From: Comamonadaceae bacterium ALPHA2B
GTDB taxonomy: Bacteria; Pseudomonadota; Gammaproteobacteria; Burkholderiales; Burkholderiaceae_C
Reading direction: 5' to 3'
DNA length: 64,000 nt
Assembly: GCA_005503065.1 (NCBI GenBank)
Contig: SCOE01000016.1
Location: 1-64,000 of the forward strand
Made by a program: the position numbers and the translations under genes
Notes under the pieces: generated by a model
Told to the model about the DNA's origin: nothing
Database searches by the model: none
The model's input: the letters and a program-made list of their open reading frames with translations, nothing else
In this document: positions 33,503 through 42,020 of the stretch, piece by piece
Position numbering within the stretch: position 1 is the stretch's first letter
Layout: the number at the start of each line of letters is the position of its first letter

Positions 33503-34930
33503 ATGAACGCCCCCGCTTCCCTCGCCCATGTGACGCCCGAGATCGCCGTGCGCGACGTGCCCGACGCATTGATCCAGGCCCTGCAGCAGCGCTTCGGCGC
33601 GCAATGCTCCACCGCGATGGCGGTGCGCACCCAGCACGGACGCGACGAGTCGGCCTTCACCGAAGTGCCGCCACCCGCGGCCGTCGTCTTCGCCGAGAGC
33701 ACGCAGGACGTCGCCGATGCGGTGAAGCTCGCCAGCCAGTACGCCGTGCCGGTGATCCCCTTCGGCGTCGGCTCCTCGCTCGAAGGCCACCTGCTCGCCG
33801 TGCAGGGCGGCATCAGCATCGACGTGTCGCGCATGAACAGGGTGCTTTCGGTCAACGCCGACGACCTCACGGTGACGGTGCAGCCGGGCGTGACGCGCAA
33901 GCAGCTCAACGAGGAGATCAAGAGCACGGGTCTTTTCTTCCCCATCGACCCCGGTGCCGACGCATCGATCGGCGGCATGACGGCCACGCGCGCCAGCGGC
34001 ACGAACGCGGTGCGCTACGGCACCATGCGCGAGAACGTGCTGGCGCTCGAGGTGGTCACGGCCAGCGGCGAGGTGATCCGCACCGGCACGCGGGCGAAGA
34101 AGTCGTCGGCGGGCTACGACCTGACGCGGCTCTTCGTGGGCAGCGAGGGCACGCTGGGCGTGGTGACCGAGATCACGCTGCGCATCTTTCCGCTGCCCGA
34201 GGCGGTGTCGGCAGCGATCTGCTCCTTCCCCAGCATCGAGGCGGCCGTGCGCACCACCATCGAGATCATCCAGCTGGGCGTGCCGATCGCGCGCGTGGAA
34301 CTGATCGACGTGAACACCGTGCGCATGGTCAACGCCTACAGCAAGCTCACCCTGCGCGAGGAGCCCATGCTGCTGATGGAGTTCCACGGCTCTCCCGCCG
34401 GCGTGAAGGAGCAGGCCGAGGTGGTACAGGAGCTGGCCAGCGGCCATGGCGGCAACGCCTTCGAATGGGCCAGCACGCCGGAAGAGCGCACGCGCCTGTG
34501 GACTGCGCGGCACAACAGCTACTTCGCGGCGATTGCCTCGCGCCCGGGCTGCCGCGCGATCAGCACCGACACCTGCGTGCCGATCTCGCGCCTGGCCGAC
34601 TGCCTGCTCGAATCGGTGGCCGAGGTCGATGCCAGCGGCATTCCCTACTTCCTCGTCGGCCACGTGGGCGACGGCAACTTCCACTTCGGCTACCTCATCA
34701 ACCCGGACGATGCGCAGGAGCGCGCCAAGGCCGAGCAGCTCAACCACGCGCTGGTTGCGCGTGCCATTGCGCTGGAGGGCACCTGCACCGGCGAGCACGG
34801 CGTGGGGCTGCACAAGATGGGCTTCCTGGTCGACGAGGCCGGGGCCGGCGCGATCGACATGATGCGGACCATCAAGCGTGCGCTCGACCCGAAGAACATC
34901 ATGAACCCGGGGAAGATCTTCGCCCTTTGA
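33503..34930 (+). CDS. FAD-linked oxidase, D-lactate/glycolate dehydrogenase type
   Basis: 475 aa. FAD-binding FAD_binding_4 domain: PVIPFGVGSSLEGHLLAVQG, GISIDVSRMNRVL and IDPGADASIGGMTATRASGT. The C-terminal domain has VGHVGDGNFHFGYLI and EGTCTGEHGVGLHKMGFL, the substrate and flavin His motifs of D-lactate dehydrogenase/GlcD. It probably oxidises a D-2-hydroxy acid to the keto acid. GGAGA lies eight bases before ATG 33503. It is divergent from the adenosyltransferase gene. Confidence 0.93.
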   Translation: MNAPASLAHVTPEIAVRDVPDALIQALQQRFGAQCSTAMAVRTQHGRDESAFTEVPPPAAVVFAESTQDVADAVKLASQYAVPVIPFGVGSSLEGHLLAVQGGISIDVSRMNRVLSVNADDLTVTVQPGVTRKQLNEEIKSTGLFFPIDPGADASIGGMTATRASGTNAVRYGTMRENVLALEVVTASGEVIRTGTRAKKSSAGYDLTRLFVGSEGTLGVVTEITLRIFPLPEAVSAAICSFPSIEAAVRTTIEIIQLGVPIARVELIDVNTVRMVNAYSKLTLREEPMLLMEFHGSPAGVKEQAEVVQELASGHGGNAFEWASTPEERTRLWTARHNSYFAAIASRPGCRAISTDTCVPISRLADCLLESVAEVDASGIPYFLVGHVGDGNFHFGYLINPDDAQERAKAEQLNHALVARAIALEGTCTGEHGVGLHKMGFLVDEAGAGAIDMMRTIKRALDPKNIMNPGKIFAL

Positions 34931-34931
34931 T

Positions 34932-34980
34932 GCTATCGATTCGATAGCTGCACGTGCCCACTGGACGGGCGCTTCAGGCC
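34932..34980 (+). repeat. GCTATC-family repeat R4
   Basis: GCTATCGATTCGATAGC (34932-34948), a perfect palindrome, starts two bases after the oxidase stop codon. It is followed by CACTGGACGGGCGCTTCAGG and CC. Confidence 0.85.
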
Positions 34981-34992
34981 GATTCGACCATG

Positions 34993-35018
34993 AAAAAAGC
35001 CCGGCGTTGCCGGGCTTT
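34993..35018 (-). terminator. Terminator of the CsgG-like gene
   Basis: On the minus strand, AAAGCCCGGCAACGCCGGGC is followed by TTTTTT. The stem is symmetric with a shorter T-run on the other side, so it may also stop plus-strand transcription from the FAD oxidase. Confidence 0.85.
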
Positions 35019-35039
35019 GTCGTTGAAGGCCGCGCCAGC

Positions 35040-35933
35040 TCAGCGACGGCGGCGCGTCGGCTGCTCGCTCGGCACGTAGGTCTGCGACGGTGCCGCGCCC
35101 CCGTCCACACCCAGCCGGCCACCGCCACCCAGGCCCTGGCCGCGCACGGTCTGGGCCCTGTAGTTGCGCAGCGAGACCACGAGCTGGTTGTACGAGTCCA
35201 TGAAGGCTGCGGCGATGACCTTGCCTTGCGGCGTGCGCGAGTAGCCGCCGATGCTGCCGGCCGCCGACGCACCGGCCACGCCCAGGAAGCCGCCGAAGTC
35301 GGTCTTGGAGGCGCTGCCTTCCGACACGCCGATCTGCACGCCCGAGCGGTTGTCGATCAGGGTCAGCATGGTGCTGGCTTCGCGGGTCTGCAGGCTGCCG
35401 CCGACATTGGCCAGCACGTTGCTGTAGCGGCCGCGGTTGATGATGCCGCCGAGCGCAGCGCCCATGCCACCGGCATCGCTGTTGTTGATGATGACCTCGG
35501 GCGAGATGCCGTAGTCGGAGGCGACCATCTGGCCCTTGCCGAAGTTGCTGCCGGCGCGCATTTCGCCCGACTGCATGATGGCGCGCTCGCGGTTCATGGC
35601 GTTCATGCCGGCCGCGCCGCGCTCGACGACGACGAAACAGTTCGACTGCTGGATCAGCAGGCGCAGCAGCGTGGAGGTGGGCGGCAGCTTGTACTCGCCG
35701 GTGACGATGGTGTACCAGCCGGCCGACTGGTTCTCGATCAGCGAGACGGTGCCCAGCGGCGATTCGCAGCGTTCCAGCGCGCTGCTGGCGTTGGCCGAAG
35801 CCGAGCCGGCCGCGCTGCCGGTGGCGACGGTCTTGGCCGACTGGCTGCCCATCTGCATGTCGGTGGTCTGGCAACCGGCGAGTGCGAGCATGCCGGCCAA
35901 GGCGGCTGCGAGAGGAGTTCTGGCGAAGGTCAT
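35040..35933 (-). CDS. CsgG/HfaB-type outer-membrane lipoprotein
   Basis: 297 aa. Lipobox LALAGC with Cys21 after a short signal peptide. CsgG-like segments are YTIVTGEYKLPPTSTLLRLL, IQQSNCFVVVERGAAGMNAM (the FxVVER motif), SDYGISPEVIINNSDAGGMG and the middle REASTMLTLIDNRSGVQIGV. CsgG-fold proteins form outer-membrane channels that secrete curli or holdfast parts; no curli genes are here, so it is an orphan. The C-terminal PTRRRR tail is basic. ATG 35933 is chosen over a longer upstream frame. Confidence 0.85.
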   Translation of the reverse strand: MTFARTPLAAALAGMLALAGCQTTDMQMGSQSAKTVATGSAAGSASANASSALERCESPLGTVSLIENQSAGWYTIVTGEYKLPPTSTLLRLLIQQSNCFVVVERGAAGMNAMNRERAIMQSGEMRAGSNFGKGQMVASDYGISPEVIINNSDAGGMGAALGGIINRGRYSNVLANVGGSLQTREASTMLTLIDNRSGVQIGVSEGSASKTDFGGFLGVAGASAAGSIGGYSRTPQGKVIAAAFMDSYNQLVVSLRNYRAQTVRGQGLGGGGRLGVDGGAAPSQTYVPSEQPTRRRR

Positions 35934-36050
35934 TGGGTCGGCCCTGACAAGTTGCAACAATCGGCGAGGATATCGCGAAACGATTGGATGACCATTCATC
36001 AAACGGGTGGGTCGACGTCGAATCGGTTCCGCGTGCGTGTCGGGCCGCCG

Positions 36051-37031
36051 TCAGGCCGTGCTGCCGCGCAGCCGGTCGATGAGCCCGTTGAGCGACTCCA
36101 GCGAGCCGAAATGGATCGCCAGTTCGCCGCTCTCCTCCACCTTGCCGCCGCGCTTGCTGCGCTTCTTGATGCGCACCTCGACCTCGGCCGTCAGCAGATC
36201 GGCCAGTTCCTCCTCGACGCGCTGCAGGTCGCGCGATTTCTCGGCGGCACCGCCGCGCCGCACGGGCGCCGTGAGGTTGAACTCCGCGGCCAGCTTCTTG
36301 ACCAGCGACTCCGCTTCGCGCACCGACAGCTTCTTCGCCACGATCTGGTTGGCCGCCGTGATCTGCGTTGCGCGGTCCAGCGCCAGGAGCGCGCGCGCAT
36401 GGCCCATGTCGACGTCGCCGGCCATCAGCAGGCCCTGCACCGGTTCGGCGAGATTGAGCAGGCGCAGCAGGTTGCTGGCCGCGCTGCGCGAGCGGCCCAC
36501 GGCCTGCGCCGCCGCCTCGTGCGTGAGGCCGAACTCGTTCACCAGCCGCTGCAGGCCCTGGGCCTCTTCGAGCGGGTTCAGGTCTTCGCGCTGGATGTTC
36601 TCGATCAGCGACATCGCCGCGGCGGCCTCGTTGGGCACGTCGCGCACCAGCACCGGCACCTCGGCCAGACCCGCCAGCTTCGCGGCGCGGAAGCGCCGCT
36701 CGCCGGCGATGATTTCGAAGGGCGCGTTCTTGGCGGCCGCCTGCACGGCGTCGAGGCGGCGCACGAGGATGGGTTGCATGATCCCCTGCGCCTTGATGCT
36801 CTCGGCCAGCTCGTACAGGGCGCCCTCGTCCATGCGCGTGCGCGGCTGGTAGACGCCGGGGACCATCTGGTCGAGCGCGAGCGTGCTGGGATTGCCGTCG
36901 CGCCCGGCCGGCGCGCTCGCGCCCTCGCCGTCGTCGCTGCCGCTGTCGCGCGATGCGCCTGCGTTGCCGGCGGCAGGGCCGAGCAGGGCTTCGAGTCCGC
37001 GGCCGAGGCCCTTGGGTTTCTTGGTGGCCAT
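36051..37031 (-). CDS. parB: Chromosome partitioning protein ParB
   Basis: 326 aa. MATKKPKGLGRGLEALLG start, then the ParB/Sulfiredoxin CTPase domain (VYQPRTRMDEGALYELAESI, IIAGERRFRAAKLAGL, SLIENIQREDLNPLEEAQGL), the HTH (LTHEAAAQAVGRSRSAASNL) and the C-terminal dimerisation domain. It loads on parS and spreads as a CTP-dependent clamp. Its start overlaps the upstream hydrolase stop (TGATG). Two perfect parS sites lie 2-3 kb away in rsmG and mnmG. Confidence 0.97.
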   Translation of the reverse strand: MATKKPKGLGRGLEALLGPAAGNAGASRDSGSDDGEGASAPAGRDGNPSTLALDQMVPGVYQPRTRMDEGALYELAESIKAQGIMQPILVRRLDAVQAAAKNAPFEIIAGERRFRAAKLAGLAEVPVLVRDVPNEAAAAMSLIENIQREDLNPLEEAQGLQRLVNEFGLTHEAAAQAVGRSRSAASNLLRLLNLAEPVQGLLMAGDVDMGHARALLALDRATQITAANQIVAKKLSVREAESLVKKLAAEFNLTAPVRRGGAAEKSRDLQRVEEELADLLTAEVEVRIKKRSKRGGKVEESGELAIHFGSLESLNGLIDRLRGSTA

Positions 37032-37591
37032 CAGGGGGTCTTCGTGGTGTGGGGGTTCATCAGGTCGAGCAGCAGCGCGCGGCCTTCGGGCCAATCGCCC
37101 AGGCCCGAGTCGGCGTTGACATGGCCGCGCGCACCGAGGTCGACGAAGCGCGCGCCCCAGTCGGCGGCGAGGCCGCGGGCACGATCGGCGCTGCAATACG
37201 GGTCGTCGGTCGAGCCGACCAGAATCGAAGGAAAAGGCAGGCGCTGGCGCACGATGGGCGCCCAGCCGGGGATCTGCTGGCGCAGATCGTCCCGCTCCAG
37301 GTCGCCCGGCGCCACCAGCAGCGCGCCCCCCACCCGGCCGGTGTGGCGCGAGTGCGCGGCCCAGGCCGCGACCAGCAGGCAGCCCATGCTGTGGGCCGCG
37401 AGGACGACCGGGCCCTCGGCAGCGAGCACCGCCTCCTCGAGCTGGGCCGACCAGTCGCCGCGCAGTGGGCGCATCCAGTCGTGCTGCTGCACCCGCCGGT
37501 CGCCGTGCAGCACCTCCCAGCGGCTTTGCCAGTGGCCGGGGCCGCTGTTCTGCCAGCCGGGCAGCAGGAGCACTTCAGGGGACGCTGTCAT
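37031..37591 (-). CDS. RBBP9/YdeN-family serine hydrolase inside the par operon
   Basis: 186 aa. EVLLLPGWQNSGPGHWQSRW at the start, nucleophile elbow LAAHSMGCLLVAAW and the end SILVGSTDDPYCSADRA with ARGHVNADSGLGDWPEGR (catalytic Asp and His) are the marks of the RBBP9/DUF1057 alpha/beta hydrolases. It lies between parA and parB on the same strand and overlaps the parB start by one base (TGATG), so its translation is coupled to ParB. Its role in or beside partitioning is unknown. Confidence 0.88.
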   Translation of the reverse strand: MTASPEVLLLPGWQNSGPGHWQSRWEVLHGDRRVQQHDWMRPLRGDWSAQLEEAVLAAEGPVVLAAHSMGCLLVAAWAAHSRHTGRVGGALLVAPGDLERDDLRQQIPGWAPIVRQRLPFPSILVGSTDDPYCSADRARGLAADWGARFVDLGARGHVNADSGLGDWPEGRALLLDLMNPHTTKTP

Positions 37592-37593
37592 CT

Positions 37594-37642
37594 GCTATTC
37601 TTTTGATAGCTGCTCGCGCAAGCAGGACGGGCGTTACAGGCC
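37594..37642 (+). repeat. GCTATC-family repeat R5, running into the parA stop
   Basis: GCTATTCTTTTGATAGC (37594-37610) is followed by a G+C part ending GGACGGGCGTTACAGGCC. The last two codons and stop of parA (stop at 37634-37636) lie inside the repeat, so the repeat supplies the parA 3' end. Confidence 0.8.
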
Positions 37643-38518
37643 GTTTTCATCTGAAACGCCGGATGCGGCGGGCGCTGCGGCCGGCACCACGGCCGGCGGC
37701 GCCACCACCGGCGGTGCCGGCTGCGCGAAGGCGCTGGCCGGCGGCATCTTCTTCACCAGCTCCTCGGCGAAGGCGATGAAGGCCTGGCTGCCGCGGGCCG
37801 AGGGGTCGAACACCACGCCCGGCAGGCCGTAGCTGGGCGCCTCGGCCAGCCGCACGTTGCGCGGGATGACGGTGTCGAAGACCTTGTCGCCGAAGTGCGC
37901 CTTGAGCTGTTCACTGACCTGCTGCTGCAGCGTGATGCGCGGATCGAACATGACGCGCAGCAAGCCGATGATCTGCAGGTTCTTGTTGAGGTTGGCGTGC
38001 ACCTGCTTGATGGTGTTGACCAGGTCGGTGAGCCCTTCGAGCGCGAAGTACTCGCACTGCATGGGCACGATCACGCCGTGCGCGGCGCACAGGCCGTTGA
38101 GCGTCAGCAGGCTCAAGGACGGCGGGCAGTCGATGAGGATGAAGTCGTACTCCGCGCCCACACCGGCCAGCGCGGTGCGCAGGCGCTTCTCGCGGCGGTC
38201 GAGCGCCACCATCTCGACCTCCGCACCGGCCAGCTCGCGGTTGGCGGCCAGCACGTCGTAGGCGCAGCCGGCTTCGACCAGCTTCTCGGGACGGATGCGC
38301 GCCTCGGCCACCGAGGCCGACTCGAGCAGCACGTCGTACACCGTGAGTTCGGCCTCGCGCTTGTCGACACCCGACCCCATGGTGGCATTGCCCTGCGGGT
38401 CGAGGTCGATCATCAGCACGCGCTGGCCGACCTTGGCCAGCCCGGCGGCGAGGTTCACGGTGGTGGTGGTCTTCCCGACCCCACCCTTCTGATTGGCGAT
38501 GCAGAAAATCTTGGCCAT
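37634..38518 (-). CDS. parA: Chromosome partitioning ATPase ParA
   Basis: 294 aa. Deviant Walker [18 protein letters not shown], then LMIDLDPQGNATMGSGVDKR, ILIDCPPSLSLLTLNGLCAA and VMFDPRITLQQQVSEQLKAH: a chromosomal ParA/Soj protein. The C-terminus beyond about residue 255 is a Pro/Ala-rich tail (QPAPPVVAPPAVVPAAAPAA) longer than in most homologues. With ParB and parS it segregates the origin region. The LysE-type gene ends 5 bases upstream of its start, so transcription is probably shared from mnmG on. Confidence 0.97.
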   Translation of the reverse strand: MAKIFCIANQKGGVGKTTTTVNLAAGLAKVGQRVLMIDLDPQGNATMGSGVDKREAELTVYDVLLESASVAEARIRPEKLVEAGCAYDVLAANRELAGAEVEMVALDRREKRLRTALAGVGAEYDFILIDCPPSLSLLTLNGLCAAHGVIVPMQCEYFALEGLTDLVNTIKQVHANLNKNLQIIGLLRVMFDPRITLQQQVSEQLKAHFGDKVFDTVIPRNVRLAEAPSYGLPGVVFDPSARGSQAFIAFAEELVKKMPPASAFAQPAPPVVAPPAVVPAAAPAASGVSDENGL

Positions 38519-38522
38519 GGGG

Positions 38523-39137
38523 TCACTGGCTCAGCGCGAGCTTGATGCCGAAGCCGACGAGCAGGGTGCCGGCGATCTTTTCCAGCGCGCCCGAGACCTT
38601 CGTATTGGCGCGGATGCGCTCGGCGAAGAAATGGGTCAGCGTGATCGAAACGAGGCAGTAGCCCAGCGTGATCGTGGCGACGGTGGCGGCCATGACCGCG
38701 AAGGTCACGACCCCCTGATGGCGGGCCGGATCGATGAAGAGCGGGAAGAAAGCCATGTAGAAGACGATGGCCTTGGGGTTCAGCAAGGTGATGAGGAAGG
38801 ACTGGCGCAGGTAATGCCGCGGCTGGATCTGCAGCACCGGGCCGGCGCCCGGCTTCGCGCGAAGCATCTTCAGTCCCATCCAGGCCAGGTATGCCGCGCC
38901 GAGCCACTGGGCCAGATGGAAGGCCGTGGGATAGGCCGACAGCAGTGCTGCGACGCCGGCCACCGCCGACCACATCAGCACTTGGTCACCCAGGATCACG
39001 CCGAAGGTCGAGCCCAGCCCGCCCCGCAGGCCGCCCTTGCCGGTCGAGGTGATCAAGGCGAGGTTGCCTGGCCCCGGAATGAGCAGGAAGACGATGATGG
39101 CGACGACGAAAGCGCCGTAGTCCGCGATGCCGAACAT
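38523..39137 (-). CDS. LysE/RhtB-family amino-acid exporter
   Basis: 204 aa with about six membrane segments. The family start is here FLLIPGPGNLALITSTGKGG (usual PGPxxxxV/L...G), followed by SAVAGVAALLSAYPTAFHLA, LGAAYLAWMGLKMLRA and SFLITLLNPKAIVFYMAFFP, the conserved NPK region. It probably exports amino acids or related metabolites. It is placed between rsmG and parA on one strand, with 91 bases to rsmG and 5 to parA. Confidence 0.92.
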   Translation of the reverse strand: MFGIADYGAFVVAIIVFLLIPGPGNLALITSTGKGGLRGGLGSTFGVILGDQVLMWSAVAGVAALLSAYPTAFHLAQWLGAAYLAWMGLKMLRAKPGAGPVLQIQPRHYLRQSFLITLLNPKAIVFYMAFFPLFIDPARHQGVVTFAVMAATVATITLGYCLVSITLTHFFAERIRANTKVSGALEKIAGTLLVGFGIKLALSQ

Positions 39138-39228
39138 GGAAGAAGCCCAGGGCGGGCCTGAAGAGGGGAAGGCGACGAGTCTAAGTCAGTACTGAGTCAC
39201 GCATGCCGCTGAACAAGGTGGCGTCGGC

Positions 39229-39861
39229 TCATTCCGCGCTTTTTCGTGCCCAGACGATGCACCGCTCGGCGTCCAGACCGGGCACAGCAAGCTGTTCCAC
39301 GTGAAACACGTCGACGCTCTGCGGCAAGGCGGCGATCTCGTCCGAGGGCACCTTGCCCTTCATCGCCATCCAGATGCCGTCCTTGGCCAGGAGATGATTC
39401 GACCCCGCGACGAAATCCGCGAGCGAGGCAAAGGCACGCGAGCTGATCACCTCGTACCCACCTTGCAAGGACTCGACGCGGGCATGCACACCGCGGAGAT
39501 TGGGCAACTTCAGCTCCCCCGCCGCCTGCTGCACGAATGCCGTCTTCTTGGCCACGGCGTCGAGGCAGCTGACCTCGACGTCGGGGCGCAGGATCGCGAT
39601 GACGACTCCGGGCAGGCCAGCGCCGGCCCCCACATCGAGCAGGCGGGCCGCACCCGGACGCTGCCGGTTCAAGGGCCCGACTGCGGCCAGGCTGTCCAGC
39701 AGATGGTGCGTGCGCACGCTGGCCTCATCGCGCAGCGCCGTCAGGTTGTAGACCTTGTTCCACTTCAGGATCAGCGCACCGTAGGCCTCCAGTTGCTCGA
39801 TCTGCCGGGCGCTCGGCGCCAGGCCCAGCGCGCGGGCGCCCTCCTCCAGCACGATCGTCAT
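39229..39861 (-). CDS. rsmG: 16S rRNA (guanine527-N7)-methyltransferase RsmG
   Basis: 210 aa. [20 protein letters not shown] and the AdoMet-binding [20 protein letters not shown], then [17 protein letters not shown] and [12 protein letters not shown] are GidB/RsmG signatures. It methylates N7 of G527 of 16S rRNA; its loss gives low-level streptomycin resistance. Its start overlaps the mnmG stop (ATGA, 39858-39861). A perfect parS site lies inside the gene at 39293-39308 and encodes part of FHVEQLA. Confidence 0.97.
   Translation of the reverse strand: MTIVLEEGARALGLAPSARQIEQLEAYGALILKWNKVYNLTALRDEASVRTHHLLDSLAAVGPLNRQRPGAARLLDVGAGAGLPGVVIAILRPDVEVSCLDAVAKKTAFVQQAAGELKLPNLRGVHARVESLQGGYEVISSRAFASLADFVAGSNHLLAKDGIWMAMKGKVPSDEIAALPQSVDVFHVEQLAVPGLDAERCIVWARKSAE
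39293..39308. other. parS site 1, inside rsmG
   Basis: TGTTCCACGTGAAACA is a perfect match to the chromosomal parS consensus TGTTNCACGTGAAACA. It lies in the 3' half of rsmG, about 2.3 kb from the parB start. ParB should load here. Confidence 0.95.
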
Positions 39862-41804
39862 GCGGCAGCCGGCTCGGTCGCGGATGTCGTCTGGAAGGCC
39901 TTGTAGCCGCCCTTGCGCAGGTGGATCATGAGCAGCGAGATGGCCGCCGGCGTGATGCCCGAGATGCGCGAGGCCTGGCCCAGCGTTTCGGGCCGGTGCT
40001 TGGCCAGCTTCTGGCGCGCCTCGATACTGAGGGCCTGCACCTGCATGTAATCCAGCTCCGGCGGCAGGCGCAGGTTCTCGTAGGTGGCGGCACGCTGCAC
40101 CTCGTCGTGCTGGCGTTCGATGTAGCCGCTGTACTTGGCCGCGATCTCCACCTGCTCGACTTGATCGGCGGCCAGCGCCTGTTCGGGCGCGTACTTGCCC
40201 CCGTCCAGCGACAGCAGCGCCTCGTAGCTCACCCCCGGCCGACGCAGCAGGTCACCGAGGTTGTACTCGTGCTCGATGGCCTTGCCCAGGACACGTTCCG
40301 ATTCGCTCGCCGGCAGGTTGCGCGGGTTCACCCACGTCGACTTGAGGCGCTCTGTTTCACGTGAAACAGCATCGCGTTTGCGGCTGAAGGCGTCCCAGCG
40401 CGCGTCGTCCACCAGCCCCAGCTTGCGGCCGGTCTCGGTCAGCCGCATGTCGGCGTTGTCCTCGCGCAGCTGCAGCCGGAACTCGGCCCGGCTGGTGAAC
40501 ATGCGGTACGGCTCCGTCACGCCCTTGGTGATGAGGTCGTCGACCAGCACACCCAGGTACGCCTCGTCCCGGCGCGGCACCCACGCGTCCTCGCCCCGGC
40601 ACTGCAGCGCCGCGTTGATCCCGGCGAACAGGCCCTGTGCCGCGGCCTCCTCGTAGCCGGTGGTGCCGTTGATCTGGCCGGCAAAAAACAGGCCCTGGAT
40701 CGCACGCGTCTCGAAGCTGCTCTTCAGCCCGCGCGGATCGAAGTAGTCGTATTCGATGGCATAGCCCGGCCGCAGGATGTGCGCGTTCTCGAGCCCCGGC
40801 ATCGAGCGCACCAGCGCGTACTGGATGTCGAAGGGCAGGCTCGTCGAGATGCCGTTCGGGTAGTACTCGTTCGTCGTCAGGCCCTCGGGCTCCAGGAAGA
40901 TCTGGTGGCTGTCCTTGTCGGCGAAGCGGTTGATCTTGTCTTCCACGCTCGGGCAGTAGCGCGGCCCCACGCCGTCGATCTTGCCGGTGAACATCGGGCT
41001 GCGGTCGAAGCCGGACCGGATGATCTCGTGCGTGCGGGCGTTGGTGTGGGTGATCCAGCACGGCACCTGCTGCGGATGCATGTCCGCGCGGCCCATGAAG
41101 CTGAACACCGGCATGGCGGCGTTGTCGCTGCCCGGCATGCCGTCGCCGGGCTGTTCGGTGCACTTGCTGAAGTCGATGGTCCGGCCATCCAGGCGCGGTG
41201 GCGTGCCGGTCTTCAGTCGGCCCTGGGGCAGCTTCAGCTCCTTCAGCCGCGCCGACAGGCTCACGGCCGGTGGGTCGCCGGCTCGGCCGGCCTGGTAGTT
41301 GTCCAGGCCCACATGGATGCGGCCGTCCAGGAAGGTGCCGGCCGTCAGCACCACCGTCCGCGCCCGGAAGGCGATGCCCACCTGGGTCACGGCACCGACC
41401 ACGCGGTCGCCCTCCACCATCAGGTCGTCCACCGCCTGCTGGAAGAGCATCAGGTTGGGCTGGTTCTCCAGCCGGCGCCGGATGGCCGCCTTGTAGAGGA
41501 TGCGGTCGGCCTGCGCCCGCGTCGCACGCACCGCCGGGCCCTTGCTCGAGTTGAGGATGCGGAACTGGATGCCCGCCTCGTCGGTCGCGATGGCCATCGC
41601 GCCGCCCAGCGCGTCGACCTCCTTCACCAGGTGCCCCTTGCCGATACCGCCGATCGACGGGTTGCAGCTCATCTGGCCCAGCGTCTCGATGTTGTGGGTC
41701 AGCAGCAGGGTCTTCGCGCCCATGCGCGCCGAGGCGAGCGCGGCCTCGGTGCCGGCATGGCCACCGCCGACGACGATCACGTCGAATTCTTCCGGGTACA
41801 GCAT
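39858..41804 (-). CDS. mnmG: tRNA U34 5-carboxymethylaminomethyl modification enzyme MnmG (GidA)
   Basis: 648 aa. FAD motif [20 protein letters not shown], then [20 protein letters not shown] with the family Cys, [40 protein letters not shown] and [20 protein letters not shown]. With MnmE it makes cmnm5U34 in several tRNAs. It is the first gene of the mnmG-rsmG-LysE-parA-hydrolase-parB run. A perfect parS lies inside it at 40353-40368. It carries no unusual feature otherwise; length is standard. Confidence 0.98.
   Translation of the reverse strand: MLYPEEFDVIVVGGGHAGTEAALASARMGAKTLLLTHNIETLGQMSCNPSIGGIGKGHLVKEVDALGGAMAIATDEAGIQFRILNSSKGPAVRATRAQADRILYKAAIRRRLENQPNLMLFQQAVDDLMVEGDRVVGAVTQVGIAFRARTVVLTAGTFLDGRIHVGLDNYQAGRAGDPPAVSLSARLKELKLPQGRLKTGTPPRLDGRTIDFSKCTEQPGDGMPGSDNAAMPVFSFMGRADMHPQQVPCWITHTNARTHEIIRSGFDRSPMFTGKIDGVGPRYCPSVEDKINRFADKDSHQIFLEPEGLTTNEYYPNGISTSLPFDIQYALVRSMPGLENAHILRPGYAIEYDYFDPRGLKSSFETRAIQGLFFAGQINGTTGYEEAAAQGLFAGINAALQCRGEDAWVPRRDEAYLGVLVDDLITKGVTEPYRMFTSRAEFRLQLREDNADMRLTETGRKLGLVDDARWDAFSRKRDAVSRETERLKSTWVNPRNLPASESERVLGKAIEHEYNLGDLLRRPGVSYEALLSLDGGKYAPEQALAADQVEQVEIAAKYSGYIERQHDEVQRAATYENLRLPPELDYMQVQALSIEARQKLAKHRPETLGQASRISGITPAAISLLMIHLRKGGYKAFQTTSATEPAAA
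40353..40368. other. parS site 2, inside mnmG
   Basis: TGTTTCACGTGAAACA, a fully palindromic parS, lies in the 3' third of mnmG, 1,060 bases from parS site 1. Two clustered sites are typical of an origin-proximal ParB loading centre. Confidence 0.96.
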
Positions 41805-41953
41805 GGTCAGGGTCGCGCAGTGGCCGATCGGTCCGAGGCCCCGTGCGGGGGGCCGGCCGTCACTGCGTCTTCAGGGGAGGAAAGGGCGTCGATTTTATTC
41901 GCGCCCGCCCTCGCCTGCTCAAAATATGGGCATCCGGATTCGGGGCATCGAAT

Positions 41954-42003
41954 CAGCCCGAACCGCCCGTCCGTATTAGTGTATTAGCTATAATTTTTAT
42001 AGC
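41954..42003 (-). repeat. GCTATC-family repeat R6 (inverse orientation)
   Basis: GCTATAATTTTTATAGC (41987-42003) is preceded by CAGCCCGAACCGCCCGTCCG and a direct repeat GTATTAGTGTATTAG. It lies between the mnmG promoter side and the transglutaminase stop. Confidence 0.7.
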
Positions 42004-42020
42004 AACGAGCGCGGCGATGC

